DNA of 64,000 nt, from assembly GCF_003259435.1 (NCBI RefSeq), contig NZ_QLMA01000002.1, forward strand, positions 558,001 through 622,000. The letters run 5' to 3'. A program made the translations under genes and the position numbers. Position 1 is the first letter of the stretch, and each line of letters begins with the position of its first letter. The notes below the pieces were generated by a model. The model saw only the letters and a list, made by a program, of their open reading frames with translations. It made no database searches and was not told the DNA's origin. Source of the stretch: Chitinophaga dinghuensis. Its GTDB lineage: Bacteria > Bacteroidota > Bacteroidia > Chitinophagales > Chitinophagaceae. Positions 46,122 through 55,101 of this stretch are shown here, in pieces.

Positions 46122-47207
46122 ATGAAGAATTCAGGAAGCAACCATGTTTTTATAATGGCCGGCGGCGTCGGAAGCCGGTTCTGGCCAAAATCAAGGAATA
46201 ATTTTCCTAAACAGTTTATAGATATTCTTGGAATAGGTAAATCACTGTTGCAGCTGACCTACAACCGGTTTCTGCGGCTATGTCCTCCCGAAAATATTTA
46301 TATCGTTACCAATGCCGCCTATAAAACATTGGTACAGGAACAACTCCCGGGTATTCCTGTGGAAAATATCCTCTGTGAACCGTCCAGAAATAATACGGCT
46401 CCTTGTATTGCATACGCTACTTTTAAATTAGCGGCTGCGGACCCGGATGCCAACATGGTAGTAGCTCCTTCGGATCACTTCATTCTCTATGAAGATATAT
46501 TTTTGGAGAACATAAAGAAAGGTCTGGAAACTGCCGAAAAACAACCTTACCTCATTACCTTAGGCATAACGCCAACCCGTCCTGATACGGGATATGGTTA
46601 TATTCGATATGATAGAACAGGTTCGGAAGGCGTTCATAAAGTATTACAGTTTACGGAAAAACCCCAACTGGAAAAAGCAAAAGAGTTCCTTGCCAGTGGG
46701 GAATATGTTTGGAATGGCGGTATCTTCATCTGGAATGTAAAGACGGCTTTACAGGTATTTGAAAAATATACGCCAGATATTTTCCAACTTTTTGAAAAAG
46801 GAAATACGGTGTACAATACTGCTGCTGAGCAGGAATTCATCGATACCGAATATCCTAAGTCTCCCAATATCTCTATTGATTATGCTATCATGGAGAAAGC
46901 AGATAATGTATATACAATACCTGCGGATTTCGGATGGAGTGATCTTGGAACCTGGGCCTCCTTATATGAGGTGGCAGAAAAGAAAGAGGATAATAACGTT
47001 TACGGAAATGCCAGTATACACCTGGAGAATGCCCGCAATAACATTATTCATCTACCTCCTGGAAAATTGGGAGTTGTCAAAGGACTGGAAGACTATATTA
47101 TTGTAGATGATGATAATGTGTTGTTGATATACCCCAAATCAGAAGAACAAAAAATCAAGCTGATTACTGAAAAGCTGAAAGAACAACAACAAGGAAAATA
47201 CTTGTAA
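46122..47207 (+). CDS. manC: Mannose-1-phosphate guanylyltransferase
   Basis: 361 residues from ATG 46122 (an in-frame start at 46101 would overlap fcl). FIMAGGVGSRFWPKSRNNFPKQF is the GDP-mannose pyrophosphorylase signature; it has the nucleotidyltransferase domain without the fused phosphomannose isomerase of the long ManC form. It supplies GDP-mannose to gmd. Phosphomannomutase is not in the window. Last gene of the operon; a hairpin follows at 47215. Confidence 0.94.
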   Translation: MKNSGSNHVFIMAGGVGSRFWPKSRNNFPKQFIDILGIGKSLLQLTYNRFLRLCPPENIYIVTNAAYKTLVQEQLPGIPVENILCEPSRNNTAPCIAYATFKLAAADPDANMVVAPSDHFILYEDIFLENIKKGLETAEKQPYLITLGITPTRPDTGYGYIRYDRTGSEGVHKVLQFTEKPQLEKAKEFLASGEYVWNGGIFIWNVKTALQVFEKYTPDIFQLFEKGNTVYNTAAEQEFIDTEYPKSPNISIDYAIMEKADNVYTIPADFGWSDLGTWASLYEVAEKKEDNNVYGNASIHLENARNNIIHLPPGKLGVVKGLEDYIIVDDDNVLLIYPKSEEQKIKLITEKLKEQQQGKYL

Positions 47208-47214
47208 ATATTAG

Positions 47215-47244
47215 GCCGGCATCAGCAATAGTCTGAATGCCGGC
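47215..47244 (+). terminator. Hairpin at the end of the polysaccharide operon
   Basis: GCCGGCAT and ATGCCGGC pair, extended by CAG/CTG with one bulged A. The tail is ATGATTTTCT, without a full T-run, so termination may be partial. Confidence 0.55.
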
Positions 47245-47303
47245 ATGATTTTCTCTGTAAGCTTTGATCCCTTCACTGTCGCAACTGATAAAACTGAAAA
47301 CAT

Positions 47304-47311
47304 TATCTTTG
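47304..47311 (+). promoter_or_regulatory. Predicted -7 element TATCTTTG upstream of the Wzi-like gene
   Basis: An exact TAnnTTTG match 105 bp before ATG 47416 and after the operon-end hairpin; no TTTG is seen at -33. It suggests the barrel-protein gene has its own promoter. Confidence 0.45.
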
Positions 47312-47415
47312 CCTACTGGTAGGCTTTTATTGTTCCGTCTGCTCCAGTATTTGTAAAGTGAGTGTTTGTGTAGCCTGTTCATGTGTAGCCAATCCTTTAT
47401 CTCAAAATCGAATTA

Positions 47416-49002
47416 ATGAAACACCTTGTTAAGGTCATCGCATTGTTATTGCTGACCGGTTCCGCCTTTGCGCAAGAGAAGTTGCCAGTTATACTGCCAT
47501 ATAACTATCAAAACATCCGGGAACTGTATCTCGACACCAGCAATCATCATACAGCATTCAAGCCCATTCTGCATGTAGATACCAGCGCTATGTACACCCA
47601 AGAGGATACAACCAGACGCAGCTGGATCTATAGAAAATTATTTCAGGAACACCTGTTGGAATTCAGAAATAAAGAATACAACGTTTTTATTGACTTCCTG
47701 CCCGATTTTCAAATCGGTAAAAGTCGCGAAGGTGGCCGCACAAACTGGTTAAATACTCGCGGCGCCATCATCCAGGCCAATATTGGGTCTAAGTTTTATT
47801 TTGAGTCCTCCTTCTACGAGAATCAAGGCAAATTCCCTTATTATCTGGATCAATACATTCGTCGGAATGATATCGTACCTGGTCAGGGAGGAATCAAAAG
47901 TTATAGTGAAGGAAAGGCTTTCGATTTTAATTACGCCAATGCTTTATTGTCCTATACACCAAATAAGTACCTGAATTTTACAATGGGATATGGACAGAAC
48001 TTCATTGGCGATGGTTATCGATCACTAATACTGTCCGATATCACATTTAGTTATCCTTATCTAAAAGTAACTGCAAATCTGGGAAGTGTCCAATACACTG
48101 CTATGTGGGCGCAATTCATGGACAAACACAGTAAAGATTTTGCACAAGCCTATGACGATCTTGGATACTATAAAAAATGGGGAGTTTTCCATTTCCTGGA
48201 CTGGAACGTTAGCAAAAAACTGACGATCGGTTTGTTTGATGCGGTTATCTGGCCAGATGCAGATTCCTCCGGCAGAAAACGCGGTTTCGACTGGAGCTAC
48301 ATGAATCCAATCATTTTCCTCCGTTCTGCCGAATTCTCCGAAGGATCATCTGATAACGCCCTGGTAGGAGCTAATGCTAAATTTAAGCTGTTTCCTAAAG
48401 TCACATTGTATGGTCAGTTGGTGCTGGATGAATTTAAACTGAAGGAAGTTACCAGCGGTAAAGGCTGGTGGGCCAACAAACAGTCCTGGCAGCTTGGCTT
48501 CCGCGCATTTGACATCTTTAAAGTGAAAAACCTTGATTTCCAGGGAGAGTATAATGCTGTAAGGCCTTATACCTACAGCTATAAAAGTACGCTCATCAAC
48601 TACGAACACTATAATCAGTCTCTGGCCCATCCTCTGGGAGCCAATTTCCAGGAAGGATTGGGTATCGTTACCTACAAATATAAAAGGTGGTATGGTCGTG
48701 GTGAATTGATGTATGCAATGTACGGTGACGATCCGAACCCGGAAACCAACTATGGGCATGATATCTCCAAACCTTATACTACCCGCGTTAATGAATATGG
48801 GAATTATATAGGACAGGGAGTGAGAACTAATTTACTCTATGCGCAAGGCACTATTGCATATGTACTCAACCCTAAGTACAATCTACGGGTTGAAACATCT
48901 CTGGCTGCAAGAAGATTAAGTAACGATATCTCCAAAAGTACTGATCTGATTTTCAGTCTGGGGCTCAGAAGCACTTTCCGTCAATTCTATTACGATTTTT
49001 AA
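47416..49002 (+). CDS. Wzi-like outer-membrane beta-barrel (capsule assembly)
   Basis: 528 residues with a cleavable signal peptide (VIALLLLTGSAFAQ), alternating amphipathic strands throughout and a C-terminal aromatic residue (QFYYDF), the marks of an outer-membrane barrel. The phrase GYGQNFIGDGYRSLILSD matches the capsule assembly protein Wzi family, as does its place right after a polysaccharide operon. It would anchor or organise the exported polymer at the cell surface. Confidence 0.8.
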   Translation: MKHLVKVIALLLLTGSAFAQEKLPVILPYNYQNIRELYLDTSNHHTAFKPILHVDTSAMYTQEDTTRRSWIYRKLFQEHLLEFRNKEYNVFIDFLPDFQIGKSREGGRTNWLNTRGAIIQANIGSKFYFESSFYENQGKFPYYLDQYIRRNDIVPGQGGIKSYSEGKAFDFNYANALLSYTPNKYLNFTMGYGQNFIGDGYRSLILSDITFSYPYLKVTANLGSVQYTAMWAQFMDKHSKDFAQAYDDLGYYKKWGVFHFLDWNVSKKLTIGLFDAVIWPDADSSGRKRGFDWSYMNPIIFLRSAEFSEGSSDNALVGANAKFKLFPKVTLYGQLVLDEFKLKEVTSGKGWWANKQSWQLGFRAFDIFKVKNLDFQGEYNAVRPYTYSYKSTLINYEHYNQSLAHPLGANFQEGLGIVTYKYKRWYGRGELMYAMYGDDPNPETNYGHDISKPYTTRVNEYGNYIGQGVRTNLLYAQGTIAYVLNPKYNLRVETSLAARRLSNDISKSTDLIFSLGLRSTFRQFYYDF

Positions 49003-49242
49003 TAATGGGATGTTTCCCGCTTGCAAGCCCTTACGGAATATCGCGTAAGGGCTTTTTTATGCGTAAAAGGGGGTAAAGAGAAATGGACAAAGGCCGAGGT
49101 GCGCTGCAGGTACAGGATAACTTCACGACCAATCTTCACATAACCCTATTTGAATATACGAAAAATGCCTGAAATTAAAAACAGCAACCTCCCAACCCGA
49201 TAGATAGCTGGATAATTGGAATTATCCTTATAACTTCGCCTA
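49003..49242. terminator. Gap with a strong terminator (49030-49056) after the Wzi-like gene
   Basis: AAGCCCTTACG and CGTAAGGGCTT pair around an 8-nt loop and are followed by six T near 49050. The rest of the 240-bp gap is plain; TATAACTTCG near 49229 is a weak -7 candidate for the ABC-F gene. Confidence 0.8.
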
Positions 49243-51141
49243 ATGCATTATGTAACAGTAGAAGGACTCACGAAATCTTACGGAACCAAACCACTTTTTC
49301 GTAATATTTCTTTTCATATAGAAGAAGGTGATAAAATCGCGCTGGTGGCGCTCAATGGATCAGGTAAATCCACTTTGCTAAAAATTTTGTGTGGTAAAGA
49401 AAGCCCTGATGATGGCAAAGTATGGATTCACAAGGATGTTACCGTTGTTATGCTTGAACAACAGGCTGACTTTGACCTGTCTAAAAATGTATTAGAAAAC
49501 ATCTTCGATCATAGTCATCCCATACTGAATGCGATAAAGGAATACGAACTGCTTACCGACGAAGGGGCGGAGCCGGATCATGATGCACTGGCTGCTGCCA
49601 TTGCCAAAATGGATGAGCTGAATGCCTGGCATTTTGATTCCAAAGTAAAGCAGATCCTCGGAAAGCTGAATATTCACCGCCTGGATCAACCTGTCGGTAG
49701 CCTATCTGGTGGTCAGCAGAAACGTGTTGCCCTGGCAAAAGTGCTGATAGATATCGGATTTGAACACAGACATGTATTGTTGATCATGGATGAACCTACC
49801 AACCACCTCGATGTAAGTATGATCGAATGGTTGGAAAACTATCTGGACCAGGAAAAAGTGACGCTGTTGTTGGTTACTCACGATAGATATTTCTTGGATA
49901 GCGTATGTAACGAGATAATGGAACTCGATCAGGAACAACTTTTTATCTATAAGGGCGATTATGAAAATTACCTGGAGAAAAAAGCTGCTCGGGAAGAAAG
50001 CGATAAAGCTTCTGTAGAAAAGGCCCGAAACCTTTATCGTAAGGAACTGGAGTGGATGCGTAAACAACCCAAAGCACGTACCACCAAATCCAAAGCTCGC
50101 CAGGATAACTTCTATGAAGTAAAGGAAAAAGCTACCACCCGTATTCAGGACCAGCAGTTGGAACTGAACGTGAAGATGACCCGCCTCGGTGGCAAAATCC
50201 TGGAACTGAAGAAAGTATATAAATCCTATGGTGATCTCTCCATCCTGAAAGGATTTGATTATACCTTCAAAAAAGGAGAACGTGTAGGCGTAGTCGGTAA
50301 AAACGGGGTTGGTAAATCTACTTTTATTAACATGCTACTTGGAAAAGAGCAGCCAGATTCTGGAAAAATCAACGTTGGAGAAACGATCATTTTCGGCGAT
50401 TACAGCCAGGAAGGCCTGTTGATCAAGGAAGATATGCGTGTCATTGAATTCGTTAAGAATATCGCGGAGAACTTTCCACTGGCGGATGGTACAAAAGTCA
50501 GCGCTGCCCAATTCCTGGAATTATTCCTCTTCCCCGCTGAAAAGCAATATACCTATATATCCAAACTCAGTGGTGGTGAAAAGCGGCGTCTTCACTTGCT
50601 GTCAATCCTCTTCAGAAACCCGAACTTCCTGGTACTGGATGAACCTACGAATGACCTGGATCTTCCAACACTAAGTATCCTGGAATCATTCCTGCAGGAA
50701 TACCAGGGTTGTATTATCATTGTGAGCCATGATCGTTACTTCATGGATAAACTGGTAGATCACCTGTTTGTTTTTGAGGGCCAGGGTCAAATTCGTGACT
50801 ATCCAGGTAACTATACCCAATATCGCGAATGGGAAAAAGAAGAGGAACGTAAGAAGACACAGGCACAGAAAACAGAAAAGCCTATAGCCGCTAGCGTTAG
50901 TACACCCACTGCTCCCGCTGAAAAGCCCAAGAAGATGTCCTTCAAGGAAAAGCGCGAGTTTGAAATGCTGGAGATAGACATTGAGAAACTGGAAGCTGAA
51001 AAAAAGGAAATAGAAGCGGCACTATCTGGTGGAGAACTGGCATTCGAAAAAATCGAACCCATGACGACCAGGATTGGAGAAATACTGCAACTTCTTGATG
51101 AAAAAGGAATGAGATGGCTCGAATTAAGCGAGCTCCAATAA
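49243..51141 (+). CDS. ABC-F family ATPase (Uup-like)
   Basis: 632 residues, two ABC domains without membrane segments. Domain 1: Walker A NGSGKST (38-44), signature LSGGQQKRVAL, Walker B LLIMDEPTNHLD. A charged linker (residues about 240-310) follows, then domain 2 with GKNGVGKST, LSGGEKRRLHLL and LVLDEPTNDLD. The C-terminus has a proline/alanine-rich stretch and a coiled coil (KREFEMLEIDIEKLEAEKKEIEA), the Uup arrangement. ABC-F proteins act on the ribosome; antibiotic resistance is not implied. Confidence 0.93.
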   Translation: MHYVTVEGLTKSYGTKPLFRNISFHIEEGDKIALVALNGSGKSTLLKILCGKESPDDGKVWIHKDVTVVMLEQQADFDLSKNVLENIFDHSHPILNAIKEYELLTDEGAEPDHDALAAAIAKMDELNAWHFDSKVKQILGKLNIHRLDQPVGSLSGGQQKRVALAKVLIDIGFEHRHVLLIMDEPTNHLDVSMIEWLENYLDQEKVTLLLVTHDRYFLDSVCNEIMELDQEQLFIYKGDYENYLEKKAAREESDKASVEKARNLYRKELEWMRKQPKARTTKSKARQDNFYEVKEKATTRIQDQQLELNVKMTRLGGKILELKKVYKSYGDLSILKGFDYTFKKGERVGVVGKNGVGKSTFINMLLGKEQPDSGKINVGETIIFGDYSQEGLLIKEDMRVIEFVKNIAENFPLADGTKVSAAQFLELFLFPAEKQYTYISKLSGGEKRRLHLLSILFRNPNFLVLDEPTNDLDLPTLSILESFLQEYQGCIIIVSHDRYFMDKLVDHLFVFEGQGQIRDYPGNYTQYREWEKEEERKKTQAQKTEKPIAASVSTPTAPAEKPKKMSFKEKREFEMLEIDIEKLEAEKKEIEAALSGGELAFEKIEPMTTRIGEILQLLDEKGMRWLELSELQ

Positions 51142-51168
51142 AAGCCCAAAGATCATTGCATAATAGAT

Positions 51169-51214
51169 ATTCCCAGGCACCCCACTTTCCTGACTCGGGA
51201 GTGCCTGGAAATTG
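51169..51214. terminator. Bidirectional terminator-like hairpin
   Basis: CCAGGCAC (51173-51180) pairs with GTGCCTGG (51201-51208) across a 20-nt loop, extended by T/A pairs outside. It lies between the plus-strand ABC-F gene and the converging minus-strand small gene. Confidence 0.55.
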
Positions 51215-51229
51215 AACTACTAACAGGTA

Positions 51230-51571
51230 TTAATTTATACCAAAACCACTGTTAAGATCAATCTTAGCCAACTCTACTTTGGCTGATTTTATTTCTGGAT
51301 TGTTCCAAAAATTGCTGCCCTCCCCGAAATACAGACAATGGATCGTCCTTCCATCAATATTCCTTTTTTGATATTTACCATTACTGGCATACACTGCTAC
51401 TTTCTCTCCCTTCATAATTTCTAAATGAGGGAAGCTAAAATATAAACCGGAACACGTAGGTAGAGATGCTAGTTTAATAAACAGCGTATACTCTCCCAGA
51501 TTTAAGGACTGCCCGGCACCGAGCATAATGCATGCTGGTGGCATGAAATGCTTAATAATATTCAGCATCAT
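51230..51571 (-). CDS. Unknown protein, 113 residues
   Basis: No family recognised. The sequence has a normal amino-acid mix, no signal peptide and no clear membrane helix. It contains several short beta-like stretches (GEYTLFIKLA, GLYFSFPHLEIMKGEKVAVYA) and FGEGSNFW near the end, so a small beta-sandwich is possible. It is flanked by a terminator hairpin downstream and a long empty region upstream, and the plus strand opposite is not open. Length and composition favour a real gene; the function is unknown. Confidence 0.55.
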   Translation of the reverse strand: MMLNIIKHFMPPACIMLGAGQSLNLGEYTLFIKLASLPTCSGLYFSFPHLEIMKGEKVAVYASNGKYQKRNIDGRTIHCLYFGEGSNFWNNPEIKSAKVELAKIDLNSGFGIN

Positions 51572-51976
51572 TTTTTTATTAAATGTTAAGAATTTGAATT
51601 AAACGCTTCCCCTACAACTCAAATAGTAGCGTTGTATTTGTGGAAGTTTTGGGTTAGTGTATCGCTGCGTGTTTTATATCTATTTCGTTCTGTAAACGTA
51701 ATAGGGATCACGGATACAACTGGGTTTATCCTAGGGGATAAATGTAGGTTGGCAATTACTTTATTAAGTAAAGAAGGGTTTAGAAGTTAATATAGTACCT
51801 CAAGATTCCTGTCAATAACAAAAGATTAACAATATCAAATTGATTGCAACCAAGTAAAGATAATTCTGAGGTTTAAATATGGATAATGAAGATGACTAAT
51901 TGAACATTGATGAATTGTAAGAGTTGGGGGCAAGAGTCGTTGTCTCATATGACTCCGAAAGCCTATTCACAGGAAA
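51572..51976. other. Gene-free stretch
   Basis: AT-rich. The only structured elements I see are TTTATCC/GGATAAA around TAGG (51724-51741), a possible operator or small hairpin, and CTTTATTAAGTAAAG (about 51760-51774). No consensus promoter for the minus-strand gene was found. Confidence 0.4.
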
Positions 51977-52008
51977 GAAAAATCCCGGCTGCCAAAGTTA
52001 GCCGGGAT
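51977..52008 (-). terminator. Terminator of the acyltransferase-SGNH gene
   Basis: ATCCCGGCT and AGCCGGGAT close over a 9-nt loop; read on the minus strand the hairpin is followed by TTTTTC. It lies about 108 bp beyond the stop of the minus-strand gene. Confidence 0.8.
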
Positions 52009-52115
52009 AATTATTTAATAATCAATTTTTTAAGAATAATTCAGTTGGGCCGTCAGTTTTTAGGGATACACCGTTATTCATAGACCCCATATTTCCATCC
52101 CGATATGATTCTTGC

Positions 52116-53957
52116 TTATTTTCCTTCAAAAATATTTATCGTAGGATTGTTATTTAGTAATTGTGCAAAATACTTGGCCCCTTCTTTTGTCAAATGGGCA
52201 CAGTCTTGACTTATAAATTTACAATTGGGAGTAAATACTGGAATTTTCCCCGTACTGTCTGTCGCCAACCCAAGTAAATCAATAAACTTATTGCCCCACT
52301 CTTGTTTGAATTTAATATTTTCTTGGTTAATATCGTCGGCAACGTTTATGCGTTGTGAACAGTAGTCAGAATTGCCCCGTCTATTATAAATAATACCGTT
52401 ATTTGCCCCGAATTGTTTTGTTCCTATGTTCCAACATTTCGATGCTTGGATATTCCAGCGAAGAGATAAGGAGTCGAAATCCTTCTTAGGAAGGCAGGAG
52501 AAAAAGATGTATTGGGATTGACTAATACGCGCTGCCAAATCTTTTGCTGAATTAAAGTCTGTTGCATACGAAATTTCTATTTTGCCAGCATATTTAGATT
52601 CTTGCAAAACATTAACCCAATCTCTTGCGAAACTGTTGCCAATAACCAAGACTTTTATTTTGTCGCTTTGAGTGAAGTTTTTGTCCAAATCATACACTGC
52701 TGCGTTGTATTCAATATGAGCGTTTCTTTTATAACCGGAGAAACTGAAGTTGTTTGTTATTGTGGAACTATAAATATCTAATTCAGGTACATCTCTGATA
52801 ATGCCAGCCTTTCTATAAAGGAATAGAGAACTAGCTGTTGTTATAATAAACAGTGTTCCCGTAATAAATAATAATGTCGAATTCTTGACTATGGATTTAT
52901 TTCTGAATGGTTGCTCAATAAGATAATAGGAGAATATCGACAGTATAACAATAATGATAGAAAGAATAAGGGTATCAGTAACTGTTATTTTTTCAAATAC
53001 AAAATAACGACTATATGCTATAATGATCTGATGCCACATATAAAGACTAAAACTAATTTTCCCTATGGCCATCATTATTTTATTCTCCATTAAGAATGCG
53101 ACGGGCTTTTGTTTGCCATCCGATGGCAATAGCATTATCGTAGAGGCTGCTACAATAAGTAATAACTGCACCTTCTGAGAAAGGCCTAAATCGAAAAGCA
53201 GAATTGGAATTATAATAGCAAATAAAACTAATTTGTACCAACCACTAATCGATTTATTGCTGAATAGAATTGCTGCAATCCCTCCAATAGATAACTCAAA
53301 AAAGCGATATTGAATACAATAGAATGCCTTGGAGCTGTCGGTACCAAACAAATATAATGCTAAGGAAATTATTGTAAGTCCAATTAGAAGCGGTAGTATC
53401 CATTTGATTTTCTTACCGCTAAAAACTAGGAAAATTACAGGGAAAAATAAGTAAAACTGTTCTTCAACAGCCAGACTCCATGTATGCATTAATGGCTTAA
53501 ACTCATTGACAGTGTTCCAGTAATCCCTTGATGTTATAAGTAGTAATATGTTATTGGCAAAGAAATTGGTTGCCACTATAGATTGACTTAAATTTTCAAG
53601 ATCATCTGGTAACATTACCAGGAGACCAATAATGAGTGCAACGGACGAGGTGAATAGCACCAAAGGAATGATACGTCTAATTCTCCTTAAATAGAATTTC
53701 AAAACGGAGAATTCGTTTTTTAAGGTTTCATTATAGACAATCTTTGTAATCAGATACCCACTTATTACAAAAAAAATATCAACACCGAGATACCCATTGG
53801 GTAGATATCCGAAATGAAATACAATTACTGCTAGTACAGCAATGGCTCTCAATCCATCAATGTCCTTGCGATAACTTGAAGTGTGTGCCTTGTTCAAAAA
53901 TTCGCTGTGCTTGATTGCATGCTCAGTTTTTGACGGCATTATTACTTTAGGTATCAT
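52116..53957 (-). CDS. Acyltransferase 3 - SGNH fusion (OafA/YrhL type)
   Basis: 613 residues. The N-terminal about 370 residues form the acyltransferase-3 membrane domain (YRKDIDGLRAIAVLAVIVFHFG, FFVISGYLIT, FYLRRIRRI, WSLAVEEQFYLFFP). A periplasmic SGNH esterase-like domain follows with VLVIGNSFARDW (nucleophile Ser) and DCAHLTKEG (Asp-x-x-His) near the end. It acylates a surface polysaccharide or peptidoglycan. A second in-frame ATG at 53939 is an alternative start. It stands alone and is unlinked to the operon on the other strand. Confidence 0.9.
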   Translation of the reverse strand: MIPKVIMPSKTEHAIKHSEFLNKAHTSSYRKDIDGLRAIAVLAVIVFHFGYLPNGYLGVDIFFVISGYLITKIVYNETLKNEFSVLKFYLRRIRRIIPLVLFTSSVALIIGLLVMLPDDLENLSQSIVATNFFANNILLLITSRDYWNTVNEFKPLMHTWSLAVEEQFYLFFPVIFLVFSGKKIKWILPLLIGLTIISLALYLFGTDSSKAFYCIQYRFFELSIGGIAAILFSNKSISGWYKLVLFAIIIPILLFDLGLSQKVQLLLIVAASTIMLLPSDGKQKPVAFLMENKIMMAIGKISFSLYMWHQIIIAYSRYFVFEKITVTDTLILSIIIVILSIFSYYLIEQPFRNKSIVKNSTLLFITGTLFIITTASSLFLYRKAGIIRDVPELDIYSSTITNNFSFSGYKRNAHIEYNAAVYDLDKNFTQSDKIKVLVIGNSFARDWVNVLQESKYAGKIEISYATDFNSAKDLAARISQSQYIFFSCLPKKDFDSLSLRWNIQASKCWNIGTKQFGANNGIIYNRRGNSDYCSQRINVADDINQENIKFKQEWGNKFIDLLGLATDSTGKIPVFTPNCKFISQDCAHLTKEGAKYFAQLLNNNPTINIFEGK

Positions 53958-54287
53958 TATTTATGGGTTTTGCAGGTGCGTCGTTTTTAACAGATGGCTA
54001 AATTAGGAATAATTATTTGCTTGTGTAAGCAAGCTTACTTCAAATTTATACGGTTTAAGCCTATGGCAGCTTATCTATGACTCATGATGTATTAATAACT
54101 TAATGCCAAATTGATCTAATATGAATGGTCATATCCCCAATCTGTTCTTTAGTTTATGATAAGGTTTGATAATTTGAACAATTCCAAATCATACTTTGAA
54201 ATAGCATTGAAACGTCCAAAATCTCGAATTACCCAATCATAAATGGTGAGCGCTTTTCAACCAGATTCCCCCCATCCCTAAATGAAA
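53958..54287. other. Gene-free stretch upstream of the acyltransferase-SGNH gene
   Basis: AT-rich DNA. On the minus strand TAAATTTG (54041-54048) is a -7 candidate for the acyltransferase gene, without a -33 partner, and GCTTG/CAAGC forms a small hairpin near 54020-54035. Nothing else is recognisable. Confidence 0.4.
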
Positions 54288-54322
54288 TTCGCCTGAATCT
54301 GATAAAATCAAATTCAGGCGAA
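54288..54322 (-). terminator. Hairpin downstream of tRNA-Arg
   Basis: TTCGCCTGAAT and ATTCAGGCGAA pair (11 bp), extended by TGAT/ATCA after one unpaired base on each side. It is 13 bp past the tRNA end on the minus strand and probably terminates that transcript. Confidence 0.65.
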
Positions 54323-54334
54323 ATATGTTTTTAG

Positions 54335-54406
54335 TAGCCTCGTCAAGAATCGAACTTGAATCTGGAGCTTCGGAAACTCTTATACTATCCATTGTACTAC
54401 GAGGCC
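54335..54406 (-). tRNA. tRNA-Arg, anticodon CCG
   Basis: Read on the minus strand, 72 nt fold as a cloverleaf. The acceptor GGCCTCG pairs with CGAGGCT (closing pair G-T), U8 is present, the D-arm is GTAC/GTAT with GG in the loop, the anticodon loop is TTCCGAA (anticodon CCG, codon CGG), the T-arm is TCAAG-TTCGATT-CTTGA, and the discriminator is A. CCA is not encoded. The anticodon stem has an A-C mismatch at its outer end. Confidence 0.88.
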
Positions 54407-54417
54407 GGAAAGGACGG

Positions 54418-54449
54418 CAAAACTACATTTTCTGCTTTACAATCCCAAA
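54418..54449 (-). promoter_or_regulatory. Consensus promoter of tRNA-Arg
   Basis: On the minus strand TTTG (54446-54449) and TAGTTTTG (54418-54425) are separated by exactly 20 bp. Transcription would start about 6 nt before the tRNA. This is one of the two best -33/-7 pairs in the window and supports the tRNA as an expressed single-gene unit. Confidence 0.75.
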
Positions 54450-54454
54450 TTACA

Positions 54455-55021
54455 TTAAAGATTGATATTTGACTTGAATATTTTCACTGCAATCGCCAGC
54501 AAAATCACCCCGAAGAACTTACGTATCACCATTAATCCGGCCTTTCCCAGCAAACGTTCTATATAACTCAGACTCCTCAATACAATATATACCAAGGTCA
54601 GGTTCAGCACAATCCCCGCCAGAATATTAGCCTCGTCGAAGTTGGCTTTTAAAGACATAATCGTGGTTAAAGTACCGGAACCCGCTACCAAAGGGAAGGC
54701 AATCGGTACTATACTACCCGCCTTGGCATCTTTCTCACTCTTGAATAACTCTATCCCCAAAATCATCTCCAGCCCAATAACAAAGATCACAATAGACCCC
54801 GCCACTGCAAAACTATGCACGTCTACGCTCATTAGCTGCAAAAATGGCTTCCCTACCAACAGAAACAATATCATCAATACCCCCGATGCAATAGTGGCCT
54901 TACCAGCATCTATATGCCCCAGTTTCTCCTTCAGTGATACCAATATAGGTATAGATCCCAAAATATCTATGACAGCAAATAATGTAAAGGTAATAGTCAG
55001 AATTTGGCCGAAATTAAACAT
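54455..55021 (-). CDS. MarC-family integral membrane protein
   Basis: 188 residues from the ATG at 55021 (MFNFGQILTIT), the usual MarC start; a longer frame to 55069 is possible but adds a poor leader. About six helices with the family phrases FAVIDILGSIPILVSL and FPLVAGSGTLTTIMSL. Despite old names (multiple antibiotic resistance), the transport function of MarC proteins is unsettled. It is divergent from the XRE-cupin regulator with 80 bp between starts. Confidence 0.88.
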   Translation of the reverse strand: MFNFGQILTITFTLFAVIDILGSIPILVSLKEKLGHIDAGKATIASGVLMILFLLVGKPFLQLMSVDVHSFAVAGSIVIFVIGLEMILGIELFKSEKDAKAGSIVPIAFPLVAGSGTLTTIMSLKANFDEANILAGIVLNLTLVYIVLRSLSYIERLLGKAGLMVIRKFFGVILLAIAVKIFKSNINL

Positions 55022-55073
55022 CAGGATTATTTTAGATTCCGTAAATATAGACAGAAGTGCTGAATGCATTGGC

Positions 55074-55081
55074 TATATTTG
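55074..55081 (+). promoter_or_regulatory. Predicted -7 element TATATTTG of the XRE-cupin gene
   Basis: An exact TAnnTTTG match 20 bp before ATG 55102; no -33 TTTG is apparent. Confidence 0.45.
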
Positions 55082-55101
55082 TTTTAATTATCAAACGCGT
55101 C

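Noticed and set aside
49243..51141. ABC-F gene as an antibiotic-resistance determinant
   Set aside because: Linker and C-terminal coiled coil look like the Uup group; nothing supports resistance.
54455..55021. MarC as a multidrug-resistance protein
   Set aside because: The name is historical; the family has no demonstrated drug transport.
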